64,000 bases of DNA, taken from NCBI RefSeq assembly GCF_011090165.1, contig NZ_JAADJT010000011.1, positions 186,001 to 250,000 of the forward strand. The letters are read 5' to 3'. How positions within the stretch are numbered: the stretch's first letter is position 1; each line of letters opens with the position of its first letter. The notes under the pieces were generated by a model that saw only the letters and a list, made by a program, of their open reading frames with translations, had not been told where the DNA came from and made no database searches. This document shows positions 16,151 to 25,526 of this stretch, piece by piece. This DNA is from Duganella aceris (GTDB taxonomy: Bacteria; Pseudomonadota; Gammaproteobacteria; Burkholderiales; Burkholderiaceae_D). Position numbers and translations under genes: made by a program.

Positions 16151-18844
16151 TCAGGCGGCGCGAAGCGCGTCCCGGTGGCGCGAAATGATGTCCAGCATTT
16201 GTTCGATATCGACCGGCTTCGGAATGAAGTCGTTCATCCCTGCCGCGATGCAGCCGTCCTGCTCCGATTGCATCACCCCGGCCGACATCGCCAGTATCGG
16301 CAATGTCAGGCGCAGCTCGTTGCGAATCAGGCGGGTAGCCTCGAAGCCGTCCATGACCGGCATCTGCACGTCCATCAGCACGATATCGTAGTCGCCCGCG
16401 TGCGCGCGCAGCCGATCGACCGCCAGCTGGCCGTTTTCCGCCACGTCCACCGTGGCGCCCGCGTGCTCCAGCATGCCGCGCGCGACGATCTGGTTCAACG
16501 GATGATCTTCCACCAGCAGCAGCCGCAATCCTTGCAGGGGCGGCGTCTCGGCCGCGGAGGGCTCGGGTTCGGGCGGGCGCGCCTGTTCCGGCGGGGCCGC
16601 CGCCGGGAATGGCGCGGCCACGCCCTGCCACGCCGCCATCGGCAAGGATTGCGCCTCGTCGGCGCCGGCCAGCGCGAACGGCAGCGTCACCACGAACTCG
16701 CTGCCGTCGCCGGGCATGCTGCGCGCCGAGATGCTGCCGCCCATCAGTTCCGACAGCCGGCGGCAAATCGCCAGACCCAGACCGGTGCCGCCGAAGCGCC
16801 GCGTGGTCGAGGCGTCGGCCTGGTTGAACGCCGAGAACAAACGGCTCTGCTGCTCCATGTCCATGCCGATGCCGGTGTCGCGCACGGCGAAGCGCAGCTC
16901 GACCCGTCCCGACTCCACCGGCGCGGCGACGCTGACGCGCAGCGACACCTCGCCCTCCTCGGTGAACTTGATGGCGTTGCCCACCAGGTTGATCAGGATC
17001 TGCTGCAAGCGCATGGCGTCGCCCACCAGCACCGGCGGCACATCGTCGTCGGCGCCGATCGCCAGGCCGATGTTGCGCGCGCCGGCATTCAGCGTCATCA
17101 CGGTGGAGATCGCGTCCAGCACCTCGCCCAGCCGGAACGTCAGCGGCGACAGTTCCATGCGGCCCGCTTCGATCTTGGAGAAATCCAGCACGTCGTTCAG
17201 GATCCCCAACAGGACGTTGCCTGATGACCGTATCATATCCACGTACTCCTTCTGTGCCTCATCGAGCGGGGTGTTGGCCAGCAGGTAGGCCACGCCGAGC
17301 ACCGCGTTCATCGGCGTGCGGATCTCGTGGCTCATATTGGCCACGAACTCGCTCTTGGCGCGGCTGGCCGCCTCGGCGCGCTGCTCGCTGTTCTTGCGGT
17401 CGGTGATATTCATCGCCATCAGATACGTCCCCAACACTTGGCCGTCGCGACCGATGTCCGGCACCAGGTCGACCAGGAAGTGCTGGGCGCCGTCGGCGCC
17501 GGCGAATTCGCGCTCATAATGCAGCCGGCTGCCGGACAAGGCTTGGCGCAGATCCGGCAGCCAGCTGTCGGCGGCCGGTCCGAACATCTCGCTGACGGTC
17601 TTGCCCAGCATCGCCTTGGGGTCGATGCCCCATTGGGTGCGGTAATGGGCGTTGGCGAACAGGTAGCGCAGGTTCGGGTCCAGGTAGGCCACCAGCAGCG
17701 GCAGCGTGTCGGCCAGGATGCGGGCGCGCCGCTCGCTCTCGCTGGTGCGCTGCTGCGCCGCTTCGCGCTCGGCCATCAGCCGGTAGAAGGCGCCGCTCAA
17801 CTCGCCGATTTCGTCCTTGCGGTGCAGTTGCAACACCTGGATGCCGGCGCGGCTGTCCTTGATCTCGACCACATTGCGGCGCAGCCGCTGCAAGGGACGC
17901 AGCAGCCCGGCGATGCCGACCCACGACAATACCCCGGCCAGGCCGGCGAACACCGTGGCGGCGGCGGCCGCCTCGTAGCGCATCTGCCGCAGCGGCGACA
18001 GCGCCTCGTTGCTGGGGAACCGCGCGGCGATGATCCAGTCGGCCTGCTTCAGGCGCCGGTAGGAATAGATGCCCATCACCTTGTCCTTGTTTTCCGCCTC
18101 CAGCCAACCCTCGTAACCGCCCAGCGCCATCTGCGTGGCGCGGTTGTAGCCGGGGCGCTGGTTGATGTGCTGCAGGATGCGCTTCTTGTCCGGATGGTCG
18201 AGCAGGATGCCGCCGGTGGTCATGATGAAGGTGAAGCCGCTGCTGCCGGGCCGGAACGCCTTCAGCGAGGCGAACGGCGCGTAGCGCTGCAGGTCGATGC
18301 CGCCGGCCAGCACCAATGCCACGCGGCCTTCGGCGTCCATCACCGGCGCGGAGATCAGCACGGTCGGCACGGCGCTGATCTTGCTGAGGAACGGCGCCGA
18401 GATCACGCCCCGACGCGCCGCCAGGGTTTGCCCGAACCAGGCGCGCCCGGCCTCGCTGTAACCCGGCGCCGGCATCGGCTCGCCGATGGCGTTGGTCAGC
18501 GTGCCTTCGGGATTGTAAATTTCGATGAACGAGAACTCGCCGTGCGCGGTCGGCCGCGCCTCGATATAAGCGCGCAGCGCCCCCGGGTCGCGCAGCGTGG
18601 CGGCCGGCAGCGATTCGGCCAGCGCCGCCAGCATGGCTTTTTTCGCGGCCAGGTGCTCGTCCATGTGGGCGGCGGCGCCGGAGATCAGCGCGTACTGCTG
18701 GGCGCCGATAACATCCTTCATGTCGCGTTCCGCCAACATCAGCGCCACTACGGTGACGGTCACGGTGGCCGCCAACACCAGCACCACCACCAGGCTGCTT
18801 AGCCTGAATCTCAAGGTGGAAGGCAAGGACATCGATATCGCCAT
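16151..18844 (-). CDS. Cache-PAS hybrid sensor histidine kinase
   Basis: The 897-residue kinase has a transmembrane helix (about residues 15-37), a periplasmic Cache-type sensor (about 45-285; WFGQTLAARRGVISAPFLSK and WIIAARFPSNEAL), a second helix (about 288-315) and a HAMP-like linker. Then come a PAS domain (about 375-490), HisKA with His about 506 in VANMSHEIRTPMNAVLG, a HATPase_c (QILINLVGNAIKFTEEGEV, GGTGLGLAICRRL) and a C-terminal receiver (about 770-890; Asp about 823 in VLMDVQMPVMDGFEATR). No HPt or DNA-binding domain is present, so the phosphate must pass to other proteins. It is divergent from another hybrid kinase whose final receiver is strikingly similar, suggesting duplication with sensor swapping. 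Confidence 0.92.
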   Translation of the reverse strand: MAISMSLPSTLRFRLSSLVVVLVLAATVTVTVVALMLAERDMKDVIGAQQYALISGAAAHMDEHLAAKKAMLAALAESLPAATLRDPGALRAYIEARPTAHGEFSFIEIYNPEGTLTNAIGEPMPAPGYSEAGRAWFGQTLAARRGVISAPFLSKISAVPTVLISAPVMDAEGRVALVLAGGIDLQRYAPFASLKAFRPGSSGFTFIMTTGGILLDHPDKKRILQHINQRPGYNRATQMALGGYEGWLEAENKDKVMGIYSYRRLKQADWIIAARFPSNEALSPLRQMRYEAAAAATVFAGLAGVLSWVGIAGLLRPLQRLRRNVVEIKDSRAGIQVLQLHRKDEIGELSGAFYRLMAEREAAQQRTSESERRARILADTLPLLVAYLDPNLRYLFANAHYRTQWGIDPKAMLGKTVSEMFGPAADSWLPDLRQALSGSRLHYEREFAGADGAQHFLVDLVPDIGRDGQVLGTYLMAMNITDRKNSEQRAEAASRAKSEFVANMSHEIRTPMNAVLGVAYLLANTPLDEAQKEYVDMIRSSGNVLLGILNDVLDFSKIEAGRMELSPLTFRLGEVLDAISTVMTLNAGARNIGLAIGADDDVPPVLVGDAMRLQQILINLVGNAIKFTEEGEVSLRVSVAAPVESGRVELRFAVRDTGIGMDMEQQSRLFSAFNQADASTTRRFGGTGLGLAICRRLSELMGGSISARSMPGDGSEFVVTLPFALAGADEAQSLPMAAWQGVAAPFPAAAPPEQARPPEPEPSAAETPPLQGLRLLLVEDHPLNQIVARGMLEHAGATVDVAENGQLAVDRLRAHAGDYDIVLMDVQMPVMDGFEATRLIRNELRLTLPILAMSAGVMQSEQDGCIAAGMNDFIPKPVDIEQMLDIISRHRDALRAA

Positions 18845-18969
18845 GGGCTGCGCGGACTCGCTATTAAGAGGGTGTCAAAATATTACCCGCTACGCGTCCG
18901 AAAGCCAAACCCATTATGACAATATTTACGTTATAGTGGTTTCCTCGTTGACAACCCAGATAAACCGCT

Positions 18970-21900
18970 ATGCGCGCGCTGATGCTGCTGTCGCTGTGCT
19001 ACGCTCTGATCGCCCGCGCCAGCCTGCTGCTGGCCTTCGCGCATACCAACGCCACGCCGGTGTGGCCGCCGTCCGGCATCGCCTTCGCCGCCATCCTCTT
19101 GATGGGCTACCGCGCCTGGCCGGCTATCTTCCTGGGAGCCTTGGTCGCCAACGTCGTCACCTTCGTCGACAACGGCCTGCAGTTCAACGGCATCGTGGCG
19201 ACCTCCTCGACCCTGATCGCGGGCGGCAATACGCTGGAAGCGTTGTCCGGCGTGTGGCTGATCCGCCGTTACATCGACGTCGCCCAGCCGATGGGCCAAC
19301 TGCAAAACGTGTATAAGTTCGCGCTGGTGGCGATGGTCATGTGCCTGGTCAGCGCCGGCATCGGCTCCACCACGCTGGTGCTCAGCGGCCTGGCGCCGGC
19401 ATCGGCCGCCGGCACCGTCGCGCTGACATGGTGGGTCGGCGACATCGCCGGCGTGCTGCTGGTCGCGCCGGCCATCATCGTCTGGTGCGTCCGGCGCCGG
19501 CCCAAGTGGCACTGGCGCGGCGCGCTGCAAATTTCCGTCTCGCTGCTGGTGCTGATGGCGCTGATTGTCGCCGTGTTCGGCCGCCGCTATGCTTACGACG
19601 ACGGACTGGGATGGCTGCCTTACCTGTTCGTTCTGTGCGTGGCCTGGGCTTCGCACCGCTATGGGCTGCGCGGCGCCAGCACGGTGTGCATGCTGGCCAC
19701 CGGCGGCGCGGTGATCGGCACCATCAACGGTTACGGCCCGTTCGCGGTCGGCACGCTGAACGACGCGCTGATTTCGCTGGAGAGCTTCGTCGTGCTGTGC
19801 AGCCTGATCGGCATGGTGCTGTGCGCCGACGCCAATGAACGCCAGCGCGTGGGCGACAAGTCGTTCGGCGCCAGCGCGGCGCAATGGGGCACATTGCTGA
19901 TTGGCGTCGGCTTGACGGTGGTGGTCTGGCATTTGCTGGCGGTGGGCGCGGAACGGCGCGCACAGGAGCAGTTCGACGCCGAATGCGACGACATCGCCAA
20001 GCGCATCGCGCGCCGCATGGCGCTGTACGAATCCGGCCTGCGCGGCGCGCAGGCGCTGTTCAAGGCGCAGCAGGAGCCCAGCCGCGAACAGTGGCGCGAC
20101 TTCACCGAAGGCCTGGACCTGGCCAACAACTTCCCCGGGGTGATGGGGCTCGGCTACGGCGCCTTCCTGCGCGCAGACCAGCGCGCCGAGGCCGAGGCCA
20201 GCATCCGCGCCCAGGGGCATCCGGACTTCCGCATCTGGTCCGCCGGTCCCTCGCTGGGGCCCGGCATGTCCGCCGTGGTGACGTATCTTGAGCCCTTCAC
20301 CGGCCGCAACCTGCGCGCCTTCGGCTACGACATGATGTCGGAGCCGGTGCGCCGCGCCGCGCTGCTGAAGGCGGCACATTCCGGCGCGCCGGCGCTATCG
20401 GACAAGGTGGTGCTGGTGCAGGACGCACAGGGCGAAGGCAAGCCCGGTTTCCTGATGTACTTCCCGGTCTACCGCAAGGGAGTGCGCCTTGGCCCGGAGG
20501 CCGATGCGGCGGAAAGGATGGCGGCGCTGCAGGGCTTCGCCTACACCCCGATCCGCGCCGAGGAATTGATGGCCGACCTGCTCGGCCCAGCCGACCATGC
20601 GGTGCGGCTGGAAATCTTCGACGGCGCGCAGACGGCGCCCGCCGCGCTGCTATTTTCCAGCGCGCCCGCTCCCGCCGACCTGCGCCAGTATCCGAATCCC
20701 TATCGCCACGTGATGCCGCTGGTTCTGCTGCATCACCAGTGGATGCTGCGTTTCACTTCGCAACCCGCCTTCGAGAACGCCATCGACCGCCAGAAATCGC
20801 AGATCGTGCTGCTGGCCGGGGTGATCATCAGCCTGCTGTTCTTCGGCGTGGTGCGGGCGCTGACCGCGCGCCAGGCTTTCGCGACCGCGCTGGCGCGGCA
20901 GATGACGGGTGCGCTGCGCGACTCGGAAAGCTCGCTGATCGTGGCCCGCGACCAGGCGGAGGCGGCCAGCCGCGCCAAGAGCGAGTTTGTGGCCAACATG
21001 AGCCATGAGATTCGCACCCCGCTCAACGCGGTGCTGGGCATGACGCACCTGCTGAGCAAGACCACGCTCTCGCCGCACCAGCACAATTACCTGGAGATGA
21101 TACGTTCGTCGGGCACCTCGCTGCTCAGCATCCTCAACGACGTGCTGGATTTCTCCAAGATCGAGGCCGGCCGCATGGAGCTGGATCCGGCGCCGTTCCA
21201 GCTGGGCGCAGTGCTGGAGGCGGTGGCCGCGATCATGACCGTCAACGCCGGCGAGAAGGACCTGGAGCTGGCCATCGGCGTCGAGCCGGACGTGCCGCAG
21301 ACGCTGGAAGGCGACGGGCATCGCCTGCAGCAGATCCTGGTCAACCTGGTCGGCAACGCCATCAAATTCACGGAAAAGGGGCAGGTGTCGCTGCTGGTCG
21401 AACTGGCCGCCGCGCCGGCCACGCTGCGCTTCACGGTGCGCGACAGCGGCATCGGCATCGCGCCCGACCGGCTGGCGCAGTTGTTCGCCCCCTTCTCCCA
21501 GGCCGACGCTTCGATGACGCGCCGCTTCGGCGGCACCGGGCTCGGATTGACGATTTCGCGCCGCATCGCCGCGCTGATGGACGGCGAAATCGACGTGCGT
21601 AGTACACCCGGCACGGGCAGCGCGTTCACGCTGACGGTGCCGTTGCGACGCGGCGCGGACGCTCATCCCGTCGCGCCCCAACAAGCCATGCACCTGCTGG
21701 TGGTCGACGATCACCACATCAGCGCCACTTATCTATGCAAGACCATCGAGGCGCGCGGCTGGAGCTGCGAACAGGCCGACTCCGGTGAACAGGCGCTGGC
21801 CTTGCTGCGCGTCCCCGGCGCCCGCTACGACGCGGTGCTGATCGACTGGGACATGCCGGGCATGAACGGGCTGGCCACGATGCAGGCGATCCGCGCCGAA

Positions 21901-22518
21901 TCGGCGGCCGCTACGATCGGCGCCGTGCCGGTGGTCCTGATGGTCAGCGCCTTCGGCCAGGGCAAGCTGCTGCATACCGACGGCGCCCAGAACGCCCACG
22001 CGGTGCTGCTCAAGCCTGTCACCGCCGGACGCCTCGACGACACGCTGCAGCAGGCACGCAGCGGCGCCTCCATCGCCGACCAGGCGCCCGCGCCGGGCGA
22101 AGCGGCTATCGAACCGGGTGGCCAAGCCGGCACCCAGCGCATCGACGGGGTGCGCATCTTGCTGGTCGAGGACAACCCGGTCAATCAGCTGGTCGCCAGC
22201 AGCATGCTGACCTACGCCGGAGCCAGCATCGACGCGGTCGACAACGGCGCCGCCGCCCTGGAGCGGCTACGCACCGACGCCGATCGCTATGACCTGGTGC
22301 TGATGGACGTGCAGATGCCGGAGATGGACGGCTTTGAAGCCACCGCCAGGATCCGCACCGAGCTGCGATTGTCGCTGCCGGTGCTGGCGATGACGGCCGG
22401 CGTCATGGAGTCCGAACGCGAACAATGCATCGCCTCCGGCATGAACGACTTCATCGCCAAGCCGATCGACGTCGAGCAGATGCTGCGCGCCATCGCCCGC
22501 AATCTCCCCGCGCGCTGA
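18970..22518 (+). CDS. MASE1-CHASE hybrid sensor histidine kinase with two receivers
   Basis: The 1182-residue protein starts with a MASE1 integral-membrane sensor (about residues 1-285; NATPVWPPSGIAFAAILLMG), a further helix and a CHASE domain (about 335-600; NNFPGVMGLGYGAFLRADQR). Another membrane segment lies near 617. HisKA (His about 678 in ANMSHEIRTPLNAVLGMTH) and HATPase_c (QILVNLVGNAIKFTEKGQV, GGTGLGLTISRRI) follow. Receiver 1 has Asp about 958 in VLIDWDMPGMNG and receiver 2 has Asp about 1111 in VLMDVQMPEMDGFEAT. CHASE domains often bind cytokinin-like or other small ligands. It is divergent from the Cache-PAS kinase across 125 bases. Its output partners are not encoded next to it. 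Confidence 0.92.
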   Translation: MRALMLLSLCYALIARASLLLAFAHTNATPVWPPSGIAFAAILLMGYRAWPAIFLGALVANVVTFVDNGLQFNGIVATSSTLIAGGNTLEALSGVWLIRRYIDVAQPMGQLQNVYKFALVAMVMCLVSAGIGSTTLVLSGLAPASAAGTVALTWWVGDIAGVLLVAPAIIVWCVRRRPKWHWRGALQISVSLLVLMALIVAVFGRRYAYDDGLGWLPYLFVLCVAWASHRYGLRGASTVCMLATGGAVIGTINGYGPFAVGTLNDALISLESFVVLCSLIGMVLCADANERQRVGDKSFGASAAQWGTLLIGVGLTVVVWHLLAVGAERRAQEQFDAECDDIAKRIARRMALYESGLRGAQALFKAQQEPSREQWRDFTEGLDLANNFPGVMGLGYGAFLRADQRAEAEASIRAQGHPDFRIWSAGPSLGPGMSAVVTYLEPFTGRNLRAFGYDMMSEPVRRAALLKAAHSGAPALSDKVVLVQDAQGEGKPGFLMYFPVYRKGVRLGPEADAAERMAALQGFAYTPIRAEELMADLLGPADHAVRLEIFDGAQTAPAALLFSSAPAPADLRQYPNPYRHVMPLVLLHHQWMLRFTSQPAFENAIDRQKSQIVLLAGVIISLLFFGVVRALTARQAFATALARQMTGALRDSESSLIVARDQAEAASRAKSEFVANMSHEIRTPLNAVLGMTHLLSKTTLSPHQHNYLEMIRSSGTSLLSILNDVLDFSKIEAGRMELDPAPFQLGAVLEAVAAIMTVNAGEKDLELAIGVEPDVPQTLEGDGHRLQQILVNLVGNAIKFTEKGQVSLLVELAAAPATLRFTVRDSGIGIAPDRLAQLFAPFSQADASMTRRFGGTGLGLTISRRIAALMDGEIDVRSTPGTGSAFTLTVPLRRGADAHPVAPQQAMHLLVVDDHHISATYLCKTIEARGWSCEQADSGEQALALLRVPGARYDAVLIDWDMPGMNGLATMQAIRAESAAATIGAVPVVLMVSAFGQGKLLHTDGAQNAHAVLLKPVTAGRLDDTLQQARSGASIADQAPAPGEAAIEPGGQAGTQRIDGVRILLVEDNPVNQLVASSMLTYAGASIDAVDNGAAALERLRTDADRYDLVLMDVQMPEMDGFEATARIRTELRLSLPVLAMTAGVMESEREQCIASGMNDFIAKPIDVEQMLRAIARNLPAR

Positions 22519-22580
22519 CCCCTCAATACCTCTTAGGAGGTGTGTTCACGCGGAAACGCCGCGCCTATCATCGATGCCTG

Positions 22581-22594
22581 TTGAATCAATTCAA
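22581..22594. promoter_or_regulatory. FNR/Anr-like box upstream of the cbb3-like operon
   Basis: TTGAATCAATTCAA has inverted TTGAA and TTCAA arms around four bases and matches the FNR/CRP-family pattern TTGA-N6-TCAA. Its centre lies about 54 bases upstream of the subunit I start, in an AT-rich stretch unlike the surrounding GC-rich sequence. Oxygen-responsive FNR/Anr control would suit a high-affinity oxidase. NO-responsive Dnr/NnrR proteins use very similar sites. Confidence 0.6.
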
Positions 22595-22641
22595 TTTTTA
22601 ATGTACCATTTAAAATACATCTTTAAATAAAAAGCCAAATC

Positions 22642-24312
22642 ATGGATACAGTCACCATACTTCTGTCTTCCTTCGTGCTGTCGATAACAGGCCTGTTCAT
22701 CTTCATCTGGTCCTTGCGCAAGCGACTGTTCGACACCTCCTCGGCCGCCGCGACGCTGATCTTTTCGCCGGGCGAAATCGGACGCGGCGAAGAGCCGTCC
22801 GCCACCCCGGCGCAACTGGCCGGCCTGGCCAAGCGGGTTCCCAGCGACACCCACGCCACGCTGACCGCCGAACAGGAAGCTGAACTGGCCCGCGAGCTGG
22901 CCTTGCGCACCGACGCCGACAAGTCGACCGCCTTCGTCTCCTTCGTCTTCCTGTCATGCGCGGTGGTGTGGCTGATCGTCGGTTCGCTGGCCGGGCTGAC
23001 CAGCTCCATCAAGCTGCACGAGCCGGACTGGCTGGTGAGCCAGGCCTGGCTGACCTTCGGCCGCCTGCGCACCATCCACCTCAACATCGTCGCCTATGGC
23101 TGGGCGCCGATGTCGGCCTTTGGTATCGCCATGTGGATGCTGCCGCGCCTGTTGAAAACGCCGCTGATCGGCGCCCGCTTCGCGGTGCTCGGCTGCATGC
23201 TGTGGAACGCCGGCCTGATCGCCGGCGTCGGCTGCATCGCCGCCGGCATCAACGACGGCATGGAGTGGCTGGAGATCCCTTGGCAGGTCGATATCCTGCT
23301 GATCGTCGGCGGTTCGATGATCGGTCTGCCGCTGGTGTACACGCTGCAGGCGCGCAAGGTCGACCACCTGTACGTCTCTGTATGGTATATGGGCGCGGCG
23401 CTGTTCTGGTTCCCCATACTGTTCCTGATCGCAAACCTGCCGGCGGTGCACTTCGGCGTCGAGCAGGCCACGATGAACTGGTGGTTCGGCCACAACGTGC
23501 TTGGCCTGTTCTACACGCCGATGGCGCTGGCGTCGGTCTACTACTTCCTGCCGAAGATCATCGGCCGACCGGTACAGTCGTACAACCTGTCGCTGCTGGG
23601 CTTCTGGACGCTGGCCTTCTTCTACGGCCAGGTCGGCGGCCACCACCTGGTCGGCGGTCCGGTGCCGGCCTGGCTGATCACGCTGTCGATCGTGCAGAGC
23701 GTGATGATGGTGGTGCCGGTGCTGTCGTTCTCGGTGAACCAGCACCTGACCATGCGCGGCTACTTCTCCAAGCTGCTGTATTCGCCGACGCTGCGTTTCA
23801 TCGTGCTGGGCGGGATGATGTACACCGCCAGCTCGCTGCAAGGTTCGATCGAGGCGCTGCGCAGCGTCAGCACGGTGGCGCACTTTACTCACTTCACGGT
23901 GGCGCACGCGCACCTCGGCCTGTACGGCTTCTTCACCATGGTGATGTTCGGCGCCATCTACTTCGTGATGCCGCGCGTGATGGCGTGGGAATGGCCCTAC
24001 CCCAGCCTGATCGCCGCGCACTTCTGGCTGGTGGTGCTGGGCTTCTCGATCTACTTCATCGGGCTGTCCATCGGCGGCTGGCTGCAAGGCCTGCTGATGC
24101 TCGATGCGACCAAGCCGTTCATGGAATCGGTCAAGGTGACGATGCCGTATCTGCAAAGCCGTTCGGTCGGCGGCGCCATCATGACGCTGGGCCATCTGGT
24201 GTTCGCCGGCCACTTCGCCGCCATGGTGCTGCGCCACGGTCCGTTGCGCACCGGCGCGGCGCTGCTGCATACACCCGCCGCCAGTCCACTGACCAAACTC
24301 GCAGGAACCTGA
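22642..24312 (+). CDS. ccoN: cbb3-type cytochrome c oxidase subunit I with CcoS-like N-terminus
   Basis: The 556-residue protein is the haem-copper subunit I of a C-family oxidase. Haem and copper ligands are visible: His in RTIHLNIVAYGW, CuB His in WWFGHNVLGLF, the His pair in GGHHLVGG, and His residues in FTVAHAHLGLYGFF. A tyrosine five residues before the His pair (FFYGQVGGHH) sits where the cross-linked catalytic Tyr of CcoN lies, which argues for an oxidase rather than an NO reductase. About 90 residues precede the normal CcoN start. They form one helix plus KRLFDTSSAAATLIF, resembling the assembly protein CcoS, then a charged linker. CcoN is usually about 470-480 residues. It heads a seven-gene cluster behind an FNR-like box; no Shine-Dalgarno site is obvious. 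Confidence 0.85.
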   Translation: MDTVTILLSSFVLSITGLFIFIWSLRKRLFDTSSAAATLIFSPGEIGRGEEPSATPAQLAGLAKRVPSDTHATLTAEQEAELARELALRTDADKSTAFVSFVFLSCAVVWLIVGSLAGLTSSIKLHEPDWLVSQAWLTFGRLRTIHLNIVAYGWAPMSAFGIAMWMLPRLLKTPLIGARFAVLGCMLWNAGLIAGVGCIAAGINDGMEWLEIPWQVDILLIVGGSMIGLPLVYTLQARKVDHLYVSVWYMGAALFWFPILFLIANLPAVHFGVEQATMNWWFGHNVLGLFYTPMALASVYYFLPKIIGRPVQSYNLSLLGFWTLAFFYGQVGGHHLVGGPVPAWLITLSIVQSVMMVVPVLSFSVNQHLTMRGYFSKLLYSPTLRFIVLGGMMYTASSLQGSIEALRSVSTVAHFTHFTVAHAHLGLYGFFTMVMFGAIYFVMPRVMAWEWPYPSLIAAHFWLVVLGFSIYFIGLSIGGWLQGLLMLDATKPFMESVKVTMPYLQSRSVGGAIMTLGHLVFAGHFAAMVLRHGPLRTGAALLHTPAASPLTKLAGT

Positions 24313-24314
24313 TC

Positions 24315-24911
24315 ATGCATGACGAACTTAAACTGCTCAGCGGCGCCATGGTGACCCTGGCGCTGGCCACCGCCGGCCTGGTGGTGCTGCCCTTCATACA
24401 ACTGAAGGCGGTGCCGCCGCCGCCCGGGCTCAAAGCCTACACTTCGGCGCAGTTGCGCGGGCGCGAGGTCTACATCAAAAACGGCTGCATCTACTGTCAC
24501 TCGCAGCAGCCGCGCGACAAGGCGCAGGCGCCGGACGACACGCGCGGCTGGGGCCGCGCCTCGGTGGCGGCCGACTACTTCTACGACAAGCCGCATTTGC
24601 TGGGCACCATGCGCACCGGACCGGACCTGTTCAACATCGGCGCGCGCCAGCCCAGCGCGGATTGGCACCTTGGGCACTTGTACCAGCCGCGCGCCTATAC
24701 ACCCGGTTCGATCATGCCGTCGTATCCGTATCTGTTCGAGGCCAAGGAGAAAGCCGATCCGGGCGACCGGGTGGTGACGCTTCCGCCGGGCTTCAAGCCG
24801 GTCGGGAAAATCGTCGTCGCGACCCAGGAGGTGCTGGACCTGGTCACCTACCTGCAAGGGCTGGACCATACCTATCCGGTACTGGAAGCGGTAGAGCCCA
24901 AGAAGAAATAA
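24315..24911 (+). CDS. ccoO: cbb3-type oxidase mono-haem cytochrome c subunit II
   Basis: The 198-residue protein has one N-terminal membrane anchor (about residues 8-28) and a periplasmic cytochrome c domain. The haem site is NGCIYCHSQQPRD (CxxCH). The CcoO-specific segments GTMRTGPDLFNIG and GSIMPSYPYLF (axial Met) are present, as is a tail predicted near VLDLVTYLQGLDHTYP. It is the length of typical CcoO. It begins two bases after the subunit I stop and is followed 12 bases later by a second cytochrome c. It would pass electrons to subunit I. Identification as the CcoO-type subunit is firm. Confidence 0.9.
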   Translation: MHDELKLLSGAMVTLALATAGLVVLPFIQLKAVPPPPGLKAYTSAQLRGREVYIKNGCIYCHSQQPRDKAQAPDDTRGWGRASVAADYFYDKPHLLGTMRTGPDLFNIGARQPSADWHLGHLYQPRAYTPGSIMPSYPYLFEAKEKADPGDRVVTLPPGFKPVGKIVVATQEVLDLVTYLQGLDHTYPVLEAVEPKKK

Positions 24912-24923
24912 GAGAGAACCGGC

Positions 24924-25526
24924 ATGAACGACGAATTCAAGAACGACGCGCAGGTGCGCGAAAATCCCGACCCGACCGAGAAGAACCGCCCGGTGCCGAA
25001 AAGTGTACTGGCCGTCGTCGCATTGATGGTCGCCTGGGGCGTGGCCTACATCCTGACCACTCAGCGCAACGACGCGCCTGAGCTGGGCGACAACCGCACG
25101 CTCTCGACGCTGGAAGGCAAGCCGGCCGGCGCCGGCGCGGGTGGCGCCGCCGACGGCGCGCAGGTGTATGCGGCAAATTGCGTGGCCTGCCACCAGGCTA
25201 CGGGCGCGGGACTGCCTGGCGTGTTCCCGCCGCTGGCCGGCGCCGAATGGGCACTGGCCGAGGCCAAGCTGCCGGTCAATATCGTACTGCACGGAATCAC
25301 CGGCAAGCTCACCGTCAAGGAGGTCGCTTATAGCGGCCAGATGCCGGCGTTTAAGGATAAACTGAACGACGACGAGATCGCGGCGGTGCTGAGCTACGTG
25401 CGCAGCAGCTTCGGCAACGGCGCCGGCAAGATCGCCGCCGACATCGTCAAGGCGGAACGTGAAGCGGGCAAGGATCGCAAGGATCCCTGGAACGGTGATG
25501 AAGACCTCAGCAAATTCAAGCAGTAG
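24924..25526 (+). CDS. membrane-anchored mono-haem cytochrome c (CcoP-like position)
   Basis: The 200-residue protein has a charged cytoplasmic N-terminus, one membrane helix (about residues 27-45; VLAVVALMVAWGVAYILTT) and a single class I cytochrome c domain. The haem site is NCVACHQATGAGLPGVFPPL, with axial Met in YSGQMPAFKDKL. True CcoP has two haem domains and is about 300 residues, so this is a reduced, mono-haem version in the CcoP position. It probably accepts electrons from soluble cytochrome c or the bc1 complex. A ribosome site (AGAGAG) precedes the ATG. The charged C-terminal tail (KAEREAGKDRKDPWNGDED) overlaps the SCO start. Confidence 0.82.
   Translation: MNDEFKNDAQVRENPDPTEKNRPVPKSVLAVVALMVAWGVAYILTTQRNDAPELGDNRTLSTLEGKPAGAGAGGAADGAQVYAANCVACHQATGAGLPGVFPPLAGAEWALAEAKLPVNIVLHGITGKLTVKEVAYSGQMPAFKDKLNDDEIAAVLSYVRSSFGNGAGKIAADIVKAEREAGKDRKDPWNGDEDLSKFKQ

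Noticed and set aside
17327..18802. Forward frame opposite the Cache-PAS kinase
   Set aside because: Antisense shadow; the reverse frame has all the kinase motifs.
22515..22523. CTGACCCC after the MASE1 kinase, like the end of the two palindromes
   Set aside because: No matching GGGGTCAG lies nearby; it arises from the stop codon and following cytosines.
22527..22565. Small inverted repeats (ACCTC-TTAG-GAGGT and CGCGG-AAACG-CCGCG) after the MASE1 kinase
   Set aside because: Stems of five pairs without a T tract are too weak to call a terminator or operator.
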